64,000 bases of DNA, taken from positions 5,270,001-5,334,000 of the forward strand of contig NZ_CP139960.1 in assembly GCF_034424215.1 (NCBI RefSeq), given 5' to 3'. Positions within the stretch are counted from its first letter, which is position 1. Each line of letters begins with the position of its first letter. Shown one piece after another: positions 8,415-18,018 of this stretch. The notes beneath the pieces were generated by a model. That model was not told the DNA's origin and did no database searches. It was given only the letters and a program-made list of their open reading frames with translations. Made by a program: the position numbers and the translations under genes. The DNA comes from Niabella yanshanensis (lineage in GTDB: Bacteria > Bacteroidota > Bacteroidia > Chitinophagales > Chitinophagaceae).

Positions 8415-11210
8415 ATGAGATTATACTTAACACTTATGATACTATTTGCATGTTCGTGTGCTTATAGTCAAACATCTGTTATAAAGGGCGCTCTGGTAGA
8501 CTCTTCAGAGCATAAAAACCTTCAGAATACAGTTATTACCTTGTTTAACAGTAAAGATTCTATATTGACAGCATTTACCAGAGCCGGGGCCCAGGGAGAT
8601 TTTCAATTAAACGTACCTGACACCGGTAGTTATGTATTGCTGTTAACGCATCCTTATTTTGCCGACTTTTCTGACAGGATCATCATGAACCCAGGACAAC
8701 CCGTTGATATGGGTTTCATTAATATGATCTCCAAAAGTAAATTACTGGAAGAAGTAGTGGTAAAAACAGGATCACCCATCCGGATCAAAGGGGATACCAC
8801 TATTTATACTGCCGATAGTTTTAAGGTAAGAGAAGGCGCCAACGTAGAAGAGTTGCTGAAGAAATTGCCGGGTGTACAGGTAGATCGTAACGGTCAGATA
8901 ACCGCTTTGGGCGAAAAGGTAGAACGTTTTTTAGTAGATGGAGAAGAATTTTTTGGCAGCGATCCGGGTATTGCCACCAAAAATCTCCGCGCTGATATTG
9001 TAAAAGATGTGCAGGTTTATAAAGGCAAAAGCGACCAGGCTGCTTTTACGGGTATTGATGACGGGCAAAGCAAGCAAACGATGAACCTGGTTTTAAAGGA
9101 GGACAAAAAGAAGGGATATTTTGCAAAAATTGAAGCAGGAGGCGGGCTTAAGAATGGTAATAACCTGGGAGAGGGTGATAAGTTTAATAATGCCCTCATG
9201 TTTAACGCGTTTAAAGCAAAGCGGAAGATATCTGCCTATGGAATTATGAGCAATACAGGTAAACTAAACCTGGATTGGGATGATAGGAACAAATATGGCG
9301 GAACGGGCGATGTGCAGGCTACCGATGATGGTGGCATTTCTTTCAGTTCTATGGGCGGGGATTATAACCGGAGCGATGGTATACCTACTAACTGGAACGG
9401 CGGTATACACTATAATAATAAATTTAACAGTGATAAGCAAAGTATTAACGCCGGTTATCGTATTACCAAAATAAATGCACCAGGAGAAACCAAAAGTTAT
9501 TCCAGGAATTTTTTGCCTGATTCGACCTGGCTGAATTATAATAATAACAGCGGCTTTAGCTCTAACCTGAAGCAAGGTGCCAACCTGATCTTTGAAACCA
9601 AAATTGACTCCATGAATACCCTGAAGCTAACAGCCCAGGGCAATTTTAATAACATGGATGCCAGTTATAATTATTACAGTGAAAACCGAAACATCGATAG
9701 CTCTTTTATCAATGTAAACAACAGGCATGGACACAATAAAACGGATAACAGTAATATGGGCGCCAATTTACTCTGGATGCACAAGTTCAAAAAATTGTAC
9801 CGAACCATATCTGTTAACGGAGGCTTTAGCCATACAGAGGCAAAAGGCACTGCTTTGCTCTATTCTAATATCGATTTTTACAGGAACGGGGTAGTTGACA
9901 GCACAGGTACACTAGATCAAAATACAATTTCAGACAATGTGCTCAACAATTTCAATACCCGTATTGCATATACCGAGCCTTTACTCAAGGATTTCTATCT
10001 TGAATTGAGCTATTCCTTTGGGCTAACAAAAAATGCGAATAACAGGAATGTATATTTTAATGATGGAACGGGCGGCTATAATCAATTTGTAGATTCGTTA
10101 AGTAACGATTTTCAGCTTAATACTTTAAGTAACGCACCCGGTATTAATTTCAGGTACAATAAAAAGAAACTTAATTTCTCTTTGGGTACTTCGGCGGCTT
10201 TCACCAATCTCGATCAACGCGATCTTACTAATGGGACAACCCGTGGGTATAACTTCGTGAATCATTCTCCCAGGGCCAATCTTACCTACAAGATCAAGCC
10301 CAGCGAAACCCTGAATTTTTATTATAATGGTGCGGGGCGTGCGCCTTCTCTGAATCAGTTGCAACCCATACCCGATAATTCAGATCCGTTGAATATCAGG
10401 GTGGGCAACCCATTGCTGAAACCCTCTTTCTCCCACGACTTTGATCTCTATTATAATAGCTTCAAGACACTGAAGGAGCGTGGCATATGGGCTTATGCGA
10501 GCTATAATTTCAGGCAGAACGCATTTACACAATTCAGTGAGTTTGCTGATGGTATACGAAGATATTATGATGTTAACACCAATGGAGTGGCCAGCTTTAA
10601 TTCTAACTTTAATTATAATTTTAAATGGAAAGGTCCTGGTATTCGCATTGGCGCCGGTGTAGGATATGGATTTAACAGGAATGTGGATTTCGTAAGCAGC
10701 TTTTCGGCCGATAACGGCAGCAGCGCTAAAAACATCACCAAAACCAATATCTATAGCTTTTCAATAGATGTTTATAAAAGTGTAGATGAAAAATATGATT
10801 TTGGTCTGGCCCCCAATGCAAGATATAACAATACCAGGGCCACGGTGAGCAGCAATGCCAATGCCAATTACTGGAGCGGCGGATTAAATATCTGGGGAAA
10901 TGTACAACTACCGGGTAAAATCGAAATCAGAACAGATGTGGATGCCAATTATGTACAAAAAGATCCGCGCTTCCCTGCTAATAATAATTATGTGATATGG
11001 AATGGCTTTATAACAAAAAAGATGTATAAAAACCAGTTTGAGGCAAGAATTTCTATATATGATATCCTGAACCAAAACAGGGGTTATAACAGGAACTTCG
11101 GTAACTACAGTTTTACGGAGACCTACAGAACGACACTGCAGCGCTTTTGGCTGGTTTCTTTTGTTTGGAACATTACAAAAAATGGCACCGGTACTCCAAC
11201 GGCTAAATAA
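8415..11210 (+). CDS. Outer membrane beta-barrel protein with regulatory-like and plug domains
   Basis: A TonB-receptor-like outer membrane protein of the OMP_b-brl_3 kind, about 931 aa. The start at 8415 (MRLYLTLMILFACSCAYSQ) opens a typical signal peptide; an upstream in-frame start at 8256 would add 53 poorly fitting residues. After the signal comes a carboxypeptidase-regulatory-like beta domain, then a plug-like domain (LPGVQVDRNGQITALGEKV, with FLVDGEEFFGSDP), then a long barrel ending in an aromatic-rich strand (FWLVSFVWNITK). It lacks the SusC hallmark motif and has no SusD partner. The GLPGLI gene starts 7 bp after its stop, a pairing common in Bacteroidota, which suggests the two work together on an unknown export or uptake task. 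Family sure, cargo unknown. Confidence 0.88.
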   Translation: MRLYLTLMILFACSCAYSQTSVIKGALVDSSEHKNLQNTVITLFNSKDSILTAFTRAGAQGDFQLNVPDTGSYVLLLTHPYFADFSDRIIMNPGQPVDMGFINMISKSKLLEEVVVKTGSPIRIKGDTTIYTADSFKVREGANVEELLKKLPGVQVDRNGQITALGEKVERFLVDGEEFFGSDPGIATKNLRADIVKDVQVYKGKSDQAAFTGIDDGQSKQTMNLVLKEDKKKGYFAKIEAGGGLKNGNNLGEGDKFNNALMFNAFKAKRKISAYGIMSNTGKLNLDWDDRNKYGGTGDVQATDDGGISFSSMGGDYNRSDGIPTNWNGGIHYNNKFNSDKQSINAGYRITKINAPGETKSYSRNFLPDSTWLNYNNNSGFSSNLKQGANLIFETKIDSMNTLKLTAQGNFNNMDASYNYYSENRNIDSSFINVNNRHGHNKTDNSNMGANLLWMHKFKKLYRTISVNGGFSHTEAKGTALLYSNIDFYRNGVVDSTGTLDQNTISDNVLNNFNTRIAYTEPLLKDFYLELSYSFGLTKNANNRNVYFNDGTGGYNQFVDSLSNDFQLNTLSNAPGINFRYNKKKLNFSLGTSAAFTNLDQRDLTNGTTRGYNFVNHSPRANLTYKIKPSETLNFYYNGAGRAPSLNQLQPIPDNSDPLNIRVGNPLLKPSFSHDFDLYYNSFKTLKERGIWAYASYNFRQNAFTQFSEFADGIRRYYDVNTNGVASFNSNFNYNFKWKGPGIRIGAGVGYGFNRNVDFVSSFSADNGSSAKNITKTNIYSFSIDVYKSVDEKYDFGLAPNARYNNTRATVSSNANANYWSGGLNIWGNVQLPGKIEIRTDVDANYVQKDPRFPANNNYVIWNGFITKKMYKNQFEARISIYDILNQNRGYNRNFGNYSFTETYRTTLQRFWLVSFVWNITKNGTGTPTAK

Positions 11211-11217
11211 AAATACT

Positions 11218-11985
11218 ATGATGAAGCAATTACTCCTACTGACCGCTTTTCTATATGCTGGTTTGGCACAGGCCCAAAAATTTATAACCAGTGGTACCAT
11301 AGAGTTTGAAGTAAAAACCAATCTTCAGAAATCATTGTCCTCAGTGGCCTGGGATGATGATGATAACAGTTTTTTCAAGCAGATCATAGCCTCTCAGCCA
11401 CAGTTTACCGTTAATTATTATAAATATAGCTTTAGTGACAATAAAGCCAATTATATATTTGACCGAAATGCGGATACCAAAAAAGTATCGCCCTGGTTGA
11501 GTAATATAAACGAAGATGATCTTTGGTATAGCGACTATACCAATAAAAAATTCGCTAATCTGAAAGCCATTGACGACAATTACCTGATTACCGGCGATCT
11601 TAAAAATGTGGAATGGAAATTGTATCCAAACGATAATACACAGATTGCAGGCTTTAATTGCCGCCGGGCCAGTACTATATTGTTTGACAGCGTTTATGTA
11701 TTTGCTTACTACACCGATGAGATAGCCATTAGCGGTGGTCCTATGAGTGTAAACGGACTTCCCGGAATGATACTGGGCCTGACTATACCGCGTATGTATA
11801 CCAGCTGGATTGCCACAACACTTACGCTGGATAAACCAGAAATAAAAGAACCAATAAAAGGGAAAAAGAAAACTGAAGCCGAATTGCAGATCCTTTTAAC
11901 GGACCTTGCAAAATCCCGTATTAAAGAATGGGGCAAGAATTCGGCGAAATGGATGAACCAGATGATATGGCGAACCTTTCTTTAA
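11218..11985 (+). CDS. GLPGLI family protein
   Basis: A secreted protein of the GLPGLI family, 255 aa from the ATG at 11218 (MMKQLLLLTAFLYAGLAQAQ, a signal peptide). The family's name motif appears here as GLPGMILGL, in the usual context of NGLPG and then a basic region (PIKGKKKTEAE). The biochemical function of this family is not known. It follows the beta-barrel gene by 7 bp and is almost certainly cotranscribed with it. The gene converges on the LacI-type regulator, leaving 47 bp between the two stops. The low-complexity acidic stretch DDDDN near residues 45-50 is unremarkable for the family. Confidence 0.88.
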   Translation: MMKQLLLLTAFLYAGLAQAQKFITSGTIEFEVKTNLQKSLSSVAWDDDDNSFFKQIIASQPQFTVNYYKYSFSDNKANYIFDRNADTKKVSPWLSNINEDDLWYSDYTNKKFANLKAIDDNYLITGDLKNVEWKLYPNDNTQIAGFNCRRASTILFDSVYVFAYYTDEIAISGGPMSVNGLPGMILGLTIPRMYTSWIATTLTLDKPEIKEPIKGKKKTEAELQILLTDLAKSRIKEWGKNSAKWMNQMIWRTFL

Positions 11986-12032
11986 ACATGAAGATCCGGT
12001 TAGCAAGGATAATGGTAGGAACTCAAAAATTA

Positions 12033-13067
12033 TCAAGCGCTTTTTTCCATACGGGTAGAATCCCTAATAACCAGGTTCGTTTTAATAACGATGGTTTCTG
12101 TTGCAATAGTATTATTCTTTTCTTCAACATTCCGGATTAATAGTTTGGCTGCAGCCTGTCCCATATCAAAGGCGCTGTCGTCAATAGTAGTGAGCGTAGG
12201 GTCAAGCATCCTGGAAATCGGGTAATTGCTGAATCCTACTACTGCAATATCACCAGGGATTTGATAGCCAGCTTTTTTAAATACCTGCATGGCTGTTATG
12301 GCCGTATAGTCATTCGCGCAAAACATTCCATCGGGCACCGTTCCTGAGGAAAGCAACCTTTTTGCACAGCTGGCGCCTTCTTCATAGCTCAATTCAGACG
12401 TATATTTTACCAGCTTATTATTTACAGGAATATGATGTTGAATTAAGGCGGCTTTATATCCTTCCAGTCTGGCTTTAAAAATATCAGTTGATTGAGGGCC
12501 GGCTATATGACAGATTGTCTTTCGCCCCAGGTGAATCAAATGTTCCGTTGCTTTAAAAGCAGCTTCAAAATCATCAATCACCACCTTGCTTACATCAAAG
12601 CTTTTATTCACACGATCATAGAATACCAATGGCACATTTAATTCCCTGAACTTATGAAAATGGTCGCAGTTTTTTGTTTCAAGCCCTATGCAGGCTATAA
12701 TGCCATCTACCATTTTAGATTGTAAGATCTGGGTGATTTTAATTTCCCGGTCTAACGAGTCTCTCGATTGAAATATAGTGACGTTATAGCCTTGTTTATA
12801 AGCAATCTCTTCTATTCCGCTAATAACATGCGAATGAAAATAAATATCTATGCGGGGTACAATTACACCTATCGTATAGGTTTTGTTTCTCCTGAGGTTC
12901 GATGCAACGGAATTAGGGACATATCCTAATAGCCTGGCCATTTTTTTTACTTCGGCAGTCGTTTTTTTTCCAATGCTCGGATGATCATGGAGCGCGCGGG
13001 AGATAGTGGAAATAGACAGATTCATTTTTTCCGCAAGCTCTTTTATAGTGATTTTAGAGACTGACAT
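12033..13067 (-). CDS. LacI family transcriptional regulator of the adjacent glycan locus
   Basis: A LacI/PurR-type repressor of 344 aa. The N-terminal helix-turn-helix and hinge are clear (TIKELAEKMNLSISTISRAL, then the hinge near NSVASNLRR), followed by a periplasmic-binding-protein-like sensor domain (TYTIGVIVPRI, with DGIIACIG and DGMFCANDY). I chose the ATG at 13067; a TTG six codons upstream would sit inside a palindromic operator. It is divergent from the SusC/SusD/NagB/GH20 operon. Two palindromes of LacI type lie between, one immediately upstream of this gene and one on the operon promoter, so both autoregulation and control of the operon are likely. The effector is probably a breakdown sugar such as GlcNAc, GlcNAc-6-P or GlcN-6-P; that is inference from the operon content. 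Confidence 0.93.
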   Translation of the reverse strand: MSVSKITIKELAEKMNLSISTISRALHDHPSIGKKTTAEVKKMARLLGYVPNSVASNLRRNKTYTIGVIVPRIDIYFHSHVISGIEEIAYKQGYNVTIFQSRDSLDREIKITQILQSKMVDGIIACIGLETKNCDHFHKFRELNVPLVFYDRVNKSFDVSKVVIDDFEAAFKATEHLIHLGRKTICHIAGPQSTDIFKARLEGYKAALIQHHIPVNNKLVKYTSELSYEEGASCAKRLLSSGTVPDGMFCANDYTAITAMQVFKKAGYQIPGDIAVVGFSNYPISRMLDPTLTTIDDSAFDMGQAAAKLLIRNVEEKNNTIATETIVIKTNLVIRDSTRMEKSA

Positions 13068-13082
13068 TACAATAGATTTATG

Positions 13083-13092
13083 CAAACGTTTG
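13083..13092. promoter_or_regulatory. LacI-type operator next to the regulator start
   Basis: Perfect 10-bp palindrome CAAACGTTTG with the central CG typical of LacI-family sites. It lies 15 bp before the regulator's ATG on its own strand, so it fits autorepression. The same core recurs at 13221-13232. Confidence 0.7.
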
Positions 13093-13220
13093 TGTTAGTT
13101 CAATAGATGAACTATTTGTATAAATATACGAAATTGAATAATAATCTGTTTGTTTTGTTGTATTTTTTTAGAAAATAGTAGCAAGCTAGAGGAAAATAAA
13201 ATTTTATTTAGAAATTTTAC

Positions 13221-13232
13221 GCAAACGTTTGC
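13221..13232. promoter_or_regulatory. LacI-type operator overlapping the operon promoter
   Basis: Perfect 12-bp palindrome GCAAACGTTTGC. Flanking bases extend the symmetry to 24 bp (13215-13238) with one mismatched pair. The right arm supplies the TTTG of the promoter's -33 box, so a bound repressor should exclude the sigma factor. Confidence 0.78.
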
Positions 13233-13259
13233 TTAAAATAAATGGATGTTTTATATTTG
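13228..13259 (+). promoter_or_regulatory. Bacteroidota-type promoter of the SusC operon
   Basis: TTTG at 13228-13231, a 20-nt spacer, then TATATTTG at 13252-13259. This matches the known Bacteroidota pattern of TTTG near -33 and TAnnTTTG near -7. Transcription should start near 13266, giving an untranslated leader of about 140 nt before the SusC ATG. Confidence 0.72.
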
Positions 13260-13405
13260 GTTAAGACTAAGACAAAAGTCTGGGTTAACTACATTTTTAA
13301 ACGATTGCTTCTGGTAGGTTAGCCCGGGTGAAGAACCGTGATATTCAGTGTATATAATATAGTTGTTGGATAGCTACTGGCGTAGTTTTTATAAAACATT
13401 TAACT

Positions 13406-16400
13406 ATGATTGAAATCATTAGACTGCAATTGGCAAAAACTATCGGACGTGTTTTTTCAGGTAAATCTTTGCCTATTCTTGTTTGTTTCCTGGCTTTGAT
13501 GCCGGCTATATCGGGAGCATCTTCTTTATGGCAAACCTCAATTAAAGGTAAGGTGTCAGACTCTGAGAACGGGCAGCCGCTAACAGGGGTTTCCGTTTCT
13601 ATTAAGGGACAAACTGCGGGTGCTACAACAAATGAGAAAGGCGAATATGTTGTAGAAGCAAAAACCGGGGATGTTCTGGTGTTCTCTTTTGTGGGGTATA
13701 TTTCAAAGGAGTTTGTAGTGACAGATAACACGGTTGTTGATATAACGTTGGAAAAGGACGTAGCCAGCCTTGATGAAGTTGTGGCCGTTGGTTATGGTGT
13801 TCAAAAAAAGCGGGATATAACAGGGGCCATTTCTTCTGTAAGTGCGAAGGATATAGAGAACACACCGGTCAAAGACGTGCTTACGGCCATGCAGGGGAGG
13901 ATGGCAGGTGTGCAGGTGGTATCCAATTCAGGAGCGCCGGGAGACGGTATTTCGGTAACCGTGCGCGGGCAGTCGTCTTTAAATGCCGGAAATGCACCTT
14001 TATACGTGGTAGATGGAATTCCTATAGAGTCATCGTCTATTTCTCAGCTTAACGGATTTGACTCACATGGTTTAAGCCCGTTATCTTATATTAATCCTGC
14101 AGACATTCAGTCTATTGAAGTTTTAAAAGATGCTGCATCGACCGCTATTTACGGGTCGAGAGCCGCTAATGGGGTAGTAATGATTACTACTAAAAGCGGA
14201 AAGGCCGGAAAGGCGAAAGTTAGCCTGAATTTTTATACAGGGGTAAGTAAAATAACCAGGTACCTGGATGTATTAAACGCCACGCAGTGGCGGGCTAATA
14301 TACTGGATGCCTATAAAAATCTGGATAAATATAACGGCGCTACCATACCCACCATTCCGCACTGGTCGGTGTTAGACTCTTTAAATCCTATGAATAACGG
14401 AGACGTGGACTGGCAAGACGTTATGTACCGTACTGCTAACCAAAAGCAGGCGAATGTATCGGTAAACGGAGGAAGTGAAAAAGCACGCTACTCACTCAGC
14501 ACTTCTTTATTAGACCAGGATGGGATCTTTATTGCTTCAAATTATAAGCGCATAACATCCAGGTTGAATACAGATTTTGATATTTCTTCTAAAATAAAGC
14601 TAGGTTATAATATTTTATACAGCCATGAGCTCAATAACCGCATCAATGCAGGCGGGGATGGCAACCACAGCCTCGTACAGTCAATATTGGTGCGTCCGCC
14701 CACATATGCACTAACCTACCCCGATGGGTCGCCTATCAATTATTTCAATGGAAAAAGAAATCCGGTAGGCCTGGCACTAGAAGCAACGCATACAAACAGA
14801 ACCCATAGGCTGGTAGGAAGCCAGTACCTCGAATACCAGATTTTAAAAAATCTAAAGTTCAGAACTAATGTCAGCATTGATTTTCTGTCAATGAAAGAAG
14901 ATGAATTTTTACCTGCAACTGTAGATTACAGGGAAGGATATAATTCAGGAGCTGTGCGATCCATCACTAACTTTACATGGGCTAATGAAAACTATTTCAC
15001 CTACAATACCACGCTAAATGAGCGGCATAATATTTCTGCAATGGCTGGTTTCAGCCAGCAGGCGTGGAAGCTGGAAACCACAGGCCTGGACGGAATGTAT
15101 TTCGCAAGTGATAACATAAGAACGCTCAATGGGGCTGGTACCATATCCAACCAGGCTGTAAATACAACAGTGGAGCATGGAATGGCTTCTTATTATGGAA
15201 GAGTAGGGTATAACTACGACAGCAAGTATATCGTTCAGGCGAATATAAGGGCTGACGGGTCTTCGAGATTTGGCAAGAAAAACAGGTTTGGTTATTTCCC
15301 GTCGGTATCTGCTGCATGGCGGTTTTCAGCCGAACCTTTTTTAGAAAAGCTCTCTTTTTTGAGTGATGGTAAGCTAAGATTTAGTGTTGGCCAAACAGGT
15401 AATGAAGCCATTGGAAATTATACAGCTCGCGGAGAATTTGCGATAGGCGCCAATTATTTAGATAATTCCGGTGCGGCGCCTACCATAATGCCTAACTCGG
15501 GCCTTACCTGGGAAACGTCTACACAGTACGATTTAGGTCTGGATCTCTCATTATTCAATTACCGTGTTTCATTAAGCGGTGATGTGTATGTAAAAAATAC
15601 CAACGATCTTTTATTTGATGTGCCGATACCCGAAACAAGCGGCTTTGGCTATATTACTCAAAACATAGGCAGTATACAGAATAAAGGCTTTGAACTGTCG
15701 TTAACAACTTTTAATCTAACCAGAGATTTTAAATGGAATACGAACTTTAATATAGGTGTCAACCGCAACAAGATCATCAGCCTGCCAGATAATGTATTAA
15801 CCAATGGTTACATACAAAATGGAGTTTACCATATTTTGAAGGTGGGCCAGCCGATTGGAGTTTTTTACGGATATAAATTTCTGGGTGTATATGTAAATGA
15901 TGCGGATAACGTAAACCAGGTAAGAAATGCTTCTTCGAATGGGAAAATTTATAAAGGTGGGGACCCCATATGGGATGATCTTAATGGAGATAACATTATA
16001 GATGCCCGGGATCAACAGATAATCGGAAATGGCCAACCGGATTATACCGGCGGTATAACGAATGACTTCTCTTATAAAAACTTTTCACTCAATGTGTTTT
16101 TCCAGTTTTCTAAAGGAAACCAGATTTACAGTATACTCAATCAGCTTAGAAACTCTGTTGTGGCATATAACAACGTATCCAGAGATGCTTTAACCAGATG
16201 GAAAGAACAGGGAGATATAACTGATTATCCCAGGCCTATATTTAACGATCCCCTTAACACTAATAGCAGGGTTTCCGATCGTTGGATTTACGACGGGTCA
16301 TACTTAAGACTAAAAACAGTGCGCCTGTCCTATTCTCTACCCCAGCATATTATAAACCGCCTTAAAATAAGCGCTGTTAAATTATATGCATCTGGTGAAA

Positions 16401-16534
16401 ATCTTATTACCTGGACACGATATACAGGCTATGATCCCGATATCAGCTCTTATAGCGGACTACGAATTGGACTGGATGGAGGTTCTTACCCTCAGAGCCG
16501 AACATTCATTTTTGGTTTAAATGTAGACTTATAA
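13406..16534 (+). CDS. SusC/RagA family TonB-linked outer membrane protein
   Basis: Full-length SusC porin of 1042 aa, the outer membrane channel of this glycan locus. After a signal-like N-terminus (hydrophobic stretch in residues 22-38) come a carboxypeptidase-regulatory-like domain (IKGKVSDSENGQPLTGVSVS), the segment DEVVAVGYG, and the plug with LYVVDGIPI and VLKDAASTAIYGSRAANGV. The C-terminal barrel ends in a terminal strand with aromatic residue (TFIFGLNVDL). The SusD partner starts 4 bp after the stop. Expression is probably set by the LacI regulator through the promoter at 13228-13259. Substrate is inferred from the downstream enzymes as an N-acetylhexosamine-containing oligosaccharide. 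Confidence 0.95.
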   Translation: MIEIIRLQLAKTIGRVFSGKSLPILVCFLALMPAISGASSLWQTSIKGKVSDSENGQPLTGVSVSIKGQTAGATTNEKGEYVVEAKTGDVLVFSFVGYISKEFVVTDNTVVDITLEKDVASLDEVVAVGYGVQKKRDITGAISSVSAKDIENTPVKDVLTAMQGRMAGVQVVSNSGAPGDGISVTVRGQSSLNAGNAPLYVVDGIPIESSSISQLNGFDSHGLSPLSYINPADIQSIEVLKDAASTAIYGSRAANGVVMITTKSGKAGKAKVSLNFYTGVSKITRYLDVLNATQWRANILDAYKNLDKYNGATIPTIPHWSVLDSLNPMNNGDVDWQDVMYRTANQKQANVSVNGGSEKARYSLSTSLLDQDGIFIASNYKRITSRLNTDFDISSKIKLGYNILYSHELNNRINAGGDGNHSLVQSILVRPPTYALTYPDGSPINYFNGKRNPVGLALEATHTNRTHRLVGSQYLEYQILKNLKFRTNVSIDFLSMKEDEFLPATVDYREGYNSGAVRSITNFTWANENYFTYNTTLNERHNISAMAGFSQQAWKLETTGLDGMYFASDNIRTLNGAGTISNQAVNTTVEHGMASYYGRVGYNYDSKYIVQANIRADGSSRFGKKNRFGYFPSVSAAWRFSAEPFLEKLSFLSDGKLRFSVGQTGNEAIGNYTARGEFAIGANYLDNSGAAPTIMPNSGLTWETSTQYDLGLDLSLFNYRVSLSGDVYVKNTNDLLFDVPIPETSGFGYITQNIGSIQNKGFELSLTTFNLTRDFKWNTNFNIGVNRNKIISLPDNVLTNGYIQNGVYHILKVGQPIGVFYGYKFLGVYVNDADNVNQVRNASSNGKIYKGGDPIWDDLNGDNIIDARDQQIIGNGQPDYTGGITNDFSYKNFSLNVFFQFSKGNQIYSILNQLRNSVVAYNNVSRDALTRWKEQGDITDYPRPIFNDPLNTNSRVSDRWIYDGSYLRLKTVRLSYSLPQHIINRLKISAVKLYASGENLITWTRYTGYDPDISSYSGLRIGLDGGSYPQSRTFIFGLNVDL

Positions 16535-16538
16535 ATCA

Positions 16539-17972
16539 ATGTTTATGAAAATAAATAGAGTGATTGTAAAATGTAAACTACCTGTTATGAAAATTATATC
16601 TATAAATGTAATTGTTGTTTTGTGTAGCATGCTGCTATTTTCCTCTTGTGTAAAACAGGTTTTAGACAAGGCTCCGGTAAGTAGTTTTTCGGCAGAAGAT
16701 TTTTATAAAACGCCTGCAGATGCACAAGCTGGTATTTATGGTATTTATAATGCCGTTCAATCAGCTTTTAGAATAAATTTTGCTTATTGGGGCGAAGGTA
16801 GGGCCGATAATGTGCAAACAACTCAATCGGGGGAAGGATTAATCCTGACGCAGAATAACCTCAATGAGTCAATGACCTCGGCGAACTGGACTAATTTGTA
16901 TACGATCATTAGTCGGGCCAATTACGCAATCAAATATATACCTAATGCTTATTCCGGTGGTAATGGAGGTGCGCAATTGATTGGGCAGGCTCACGCATTA
17001 AGAGCGCTGGCATATTTTTATCTGGTGAGAGTTTGGGGCGATGTGCCATTAATTGTAGAACCTTACAATTCTATTGACCAGGATATATTTGTGGCTAAGA
17101 ATAGCAGCGAAGAGGTTTTAGATCAAATCGAGCGCGATCTTAAATTGGCGTCAGCGAATTGTTTAGATCGCTTTAATAGCGACAATGATAGAGTGATGTT
17201 TACGAAAGGCAGTGCCAACGCCTTACTTACTGAAGTATATATGTGGCGCAAGAAGTATGCGGAGGCTGTGACCTCCTCCGCGCTGGTGTTGAATAATACC
17301 TTGTATTCTTTGGCAAAAACAATGGATGAATGGGGAAAGATATTTACGGGCGGATATTCATCGGAAAGTATATTAGAAGTGGGTTATAATGAAACGCAGA
17401 CCAATTCTTTGAGAGTTCTGTATGCTATTGGTTCCGATCCTGTATTTTTCCCTTCAGTTAAATTCAGAGCTTCTTATGAAAAAGGAGACCTGCGCATCCC
17501 ATATGTTTATGACACTACCATTGCACAGCCCAAGGCTATATGGAAATTTCTGGGAAAAGGTGTGAGTGATGAAGACCCGTCTCCCTCAGCTCAAAATATC
17601 GTTTTATTAAGGCTTGCAGATATAGTTCTTTTGCGTGCAGAAGCGTTAGTGAAATTAGGGGGCGCCTCAAATATAGCAGAGGCTTTAAGCCTGCTCAACA
17701 GTATCAGGAGCAGGGCCGGGTTGCCTGCTATAGAAAATGAAGAGAATGCTGCTGCCCGGTATGGCAATTTAGAGTTGGCTATTTTACATGAAAGGTCGAT
17801 AGAATTATGCTTTGAAGGTAAACGTTGGTTTGATCTGGTCAGAACTGATAAAGCGATAGCAACGATGTCGCCCATTAATGGATTGAGTGATCAGCGGAAT
17901 CTTGTTTGGCCCATTCACGTCAGTACCCTGAACAAAAATCCCAACCTTAATCAGAACGATTTTTACAGATAA
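16539..17972 (+). CDS. SusD/RagB family nutrient-binding lipoprotein
   Basis: The surface lipoprotein lid that pairs with SusC. The lipobox is FSSC, followed by the family start (KQVLDKAPVSSFSAEDFY), tetratricopeptide-like helices (GQAHALRALAYFYLVRVWGDVPL) and the C-terminal SusD signature (ERSIELCFEGKRWFDLVRT). Its 477 aa are a normal length. Several in-frame ATGs exist at 16539, 16545 and 16587; only the last gives a compact lipoprotein signal (MKIISINVIVVLCSMLL), so the true start may be 16587. Cotranscribed with SusC, 4 bp downstream if the first ATG is used. Confidence 0.94.
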   Translation: MFMKINRVIVKCKLPVMKIISINVIVVLCSMLLFSSCVKQVLDKAPVSSFSAEDFYKTPADAQAGIYGIYNAVQSAFRINFAYWGEGRADNVQTTQSGEGLILTQNNLNESMTSANWTNLYTIISRANYAIKYIPNAYSGGNGGAQLIGQAHALRALAYFYLVRVWGDVPLIVEPYNSIDQDIFVAKNSSEEVLDQIERDLKLASANCLDRFNSDNDRVMFTKGSANALLTEVYMWRKKYAEAVTSSALVLNNTLYSLAKTMDEWGKIFTGGYSSESILEVGYNETQTNSLRVLYAIGSDPVFFPSVKFRASYEKGDLRIPYVYDTTIAQPKAIWKFLGKGVSDEDPSPSAQNIVLLRLADIVLLRAEALVKLGGASNIAEALSLLNSIRSRAGLPAIENEENAAARYGNLELAILHERSIELCFEGKRWFDLVRTDKAIATMSPINGLSDQRNLVWPIHVSTLNKNPNLNQNDFYR

Positions 17973-18018
17973 ATATATTTAACGAACCCGGATCATGACA
18001 TCGTAAAAAAAATACCAA

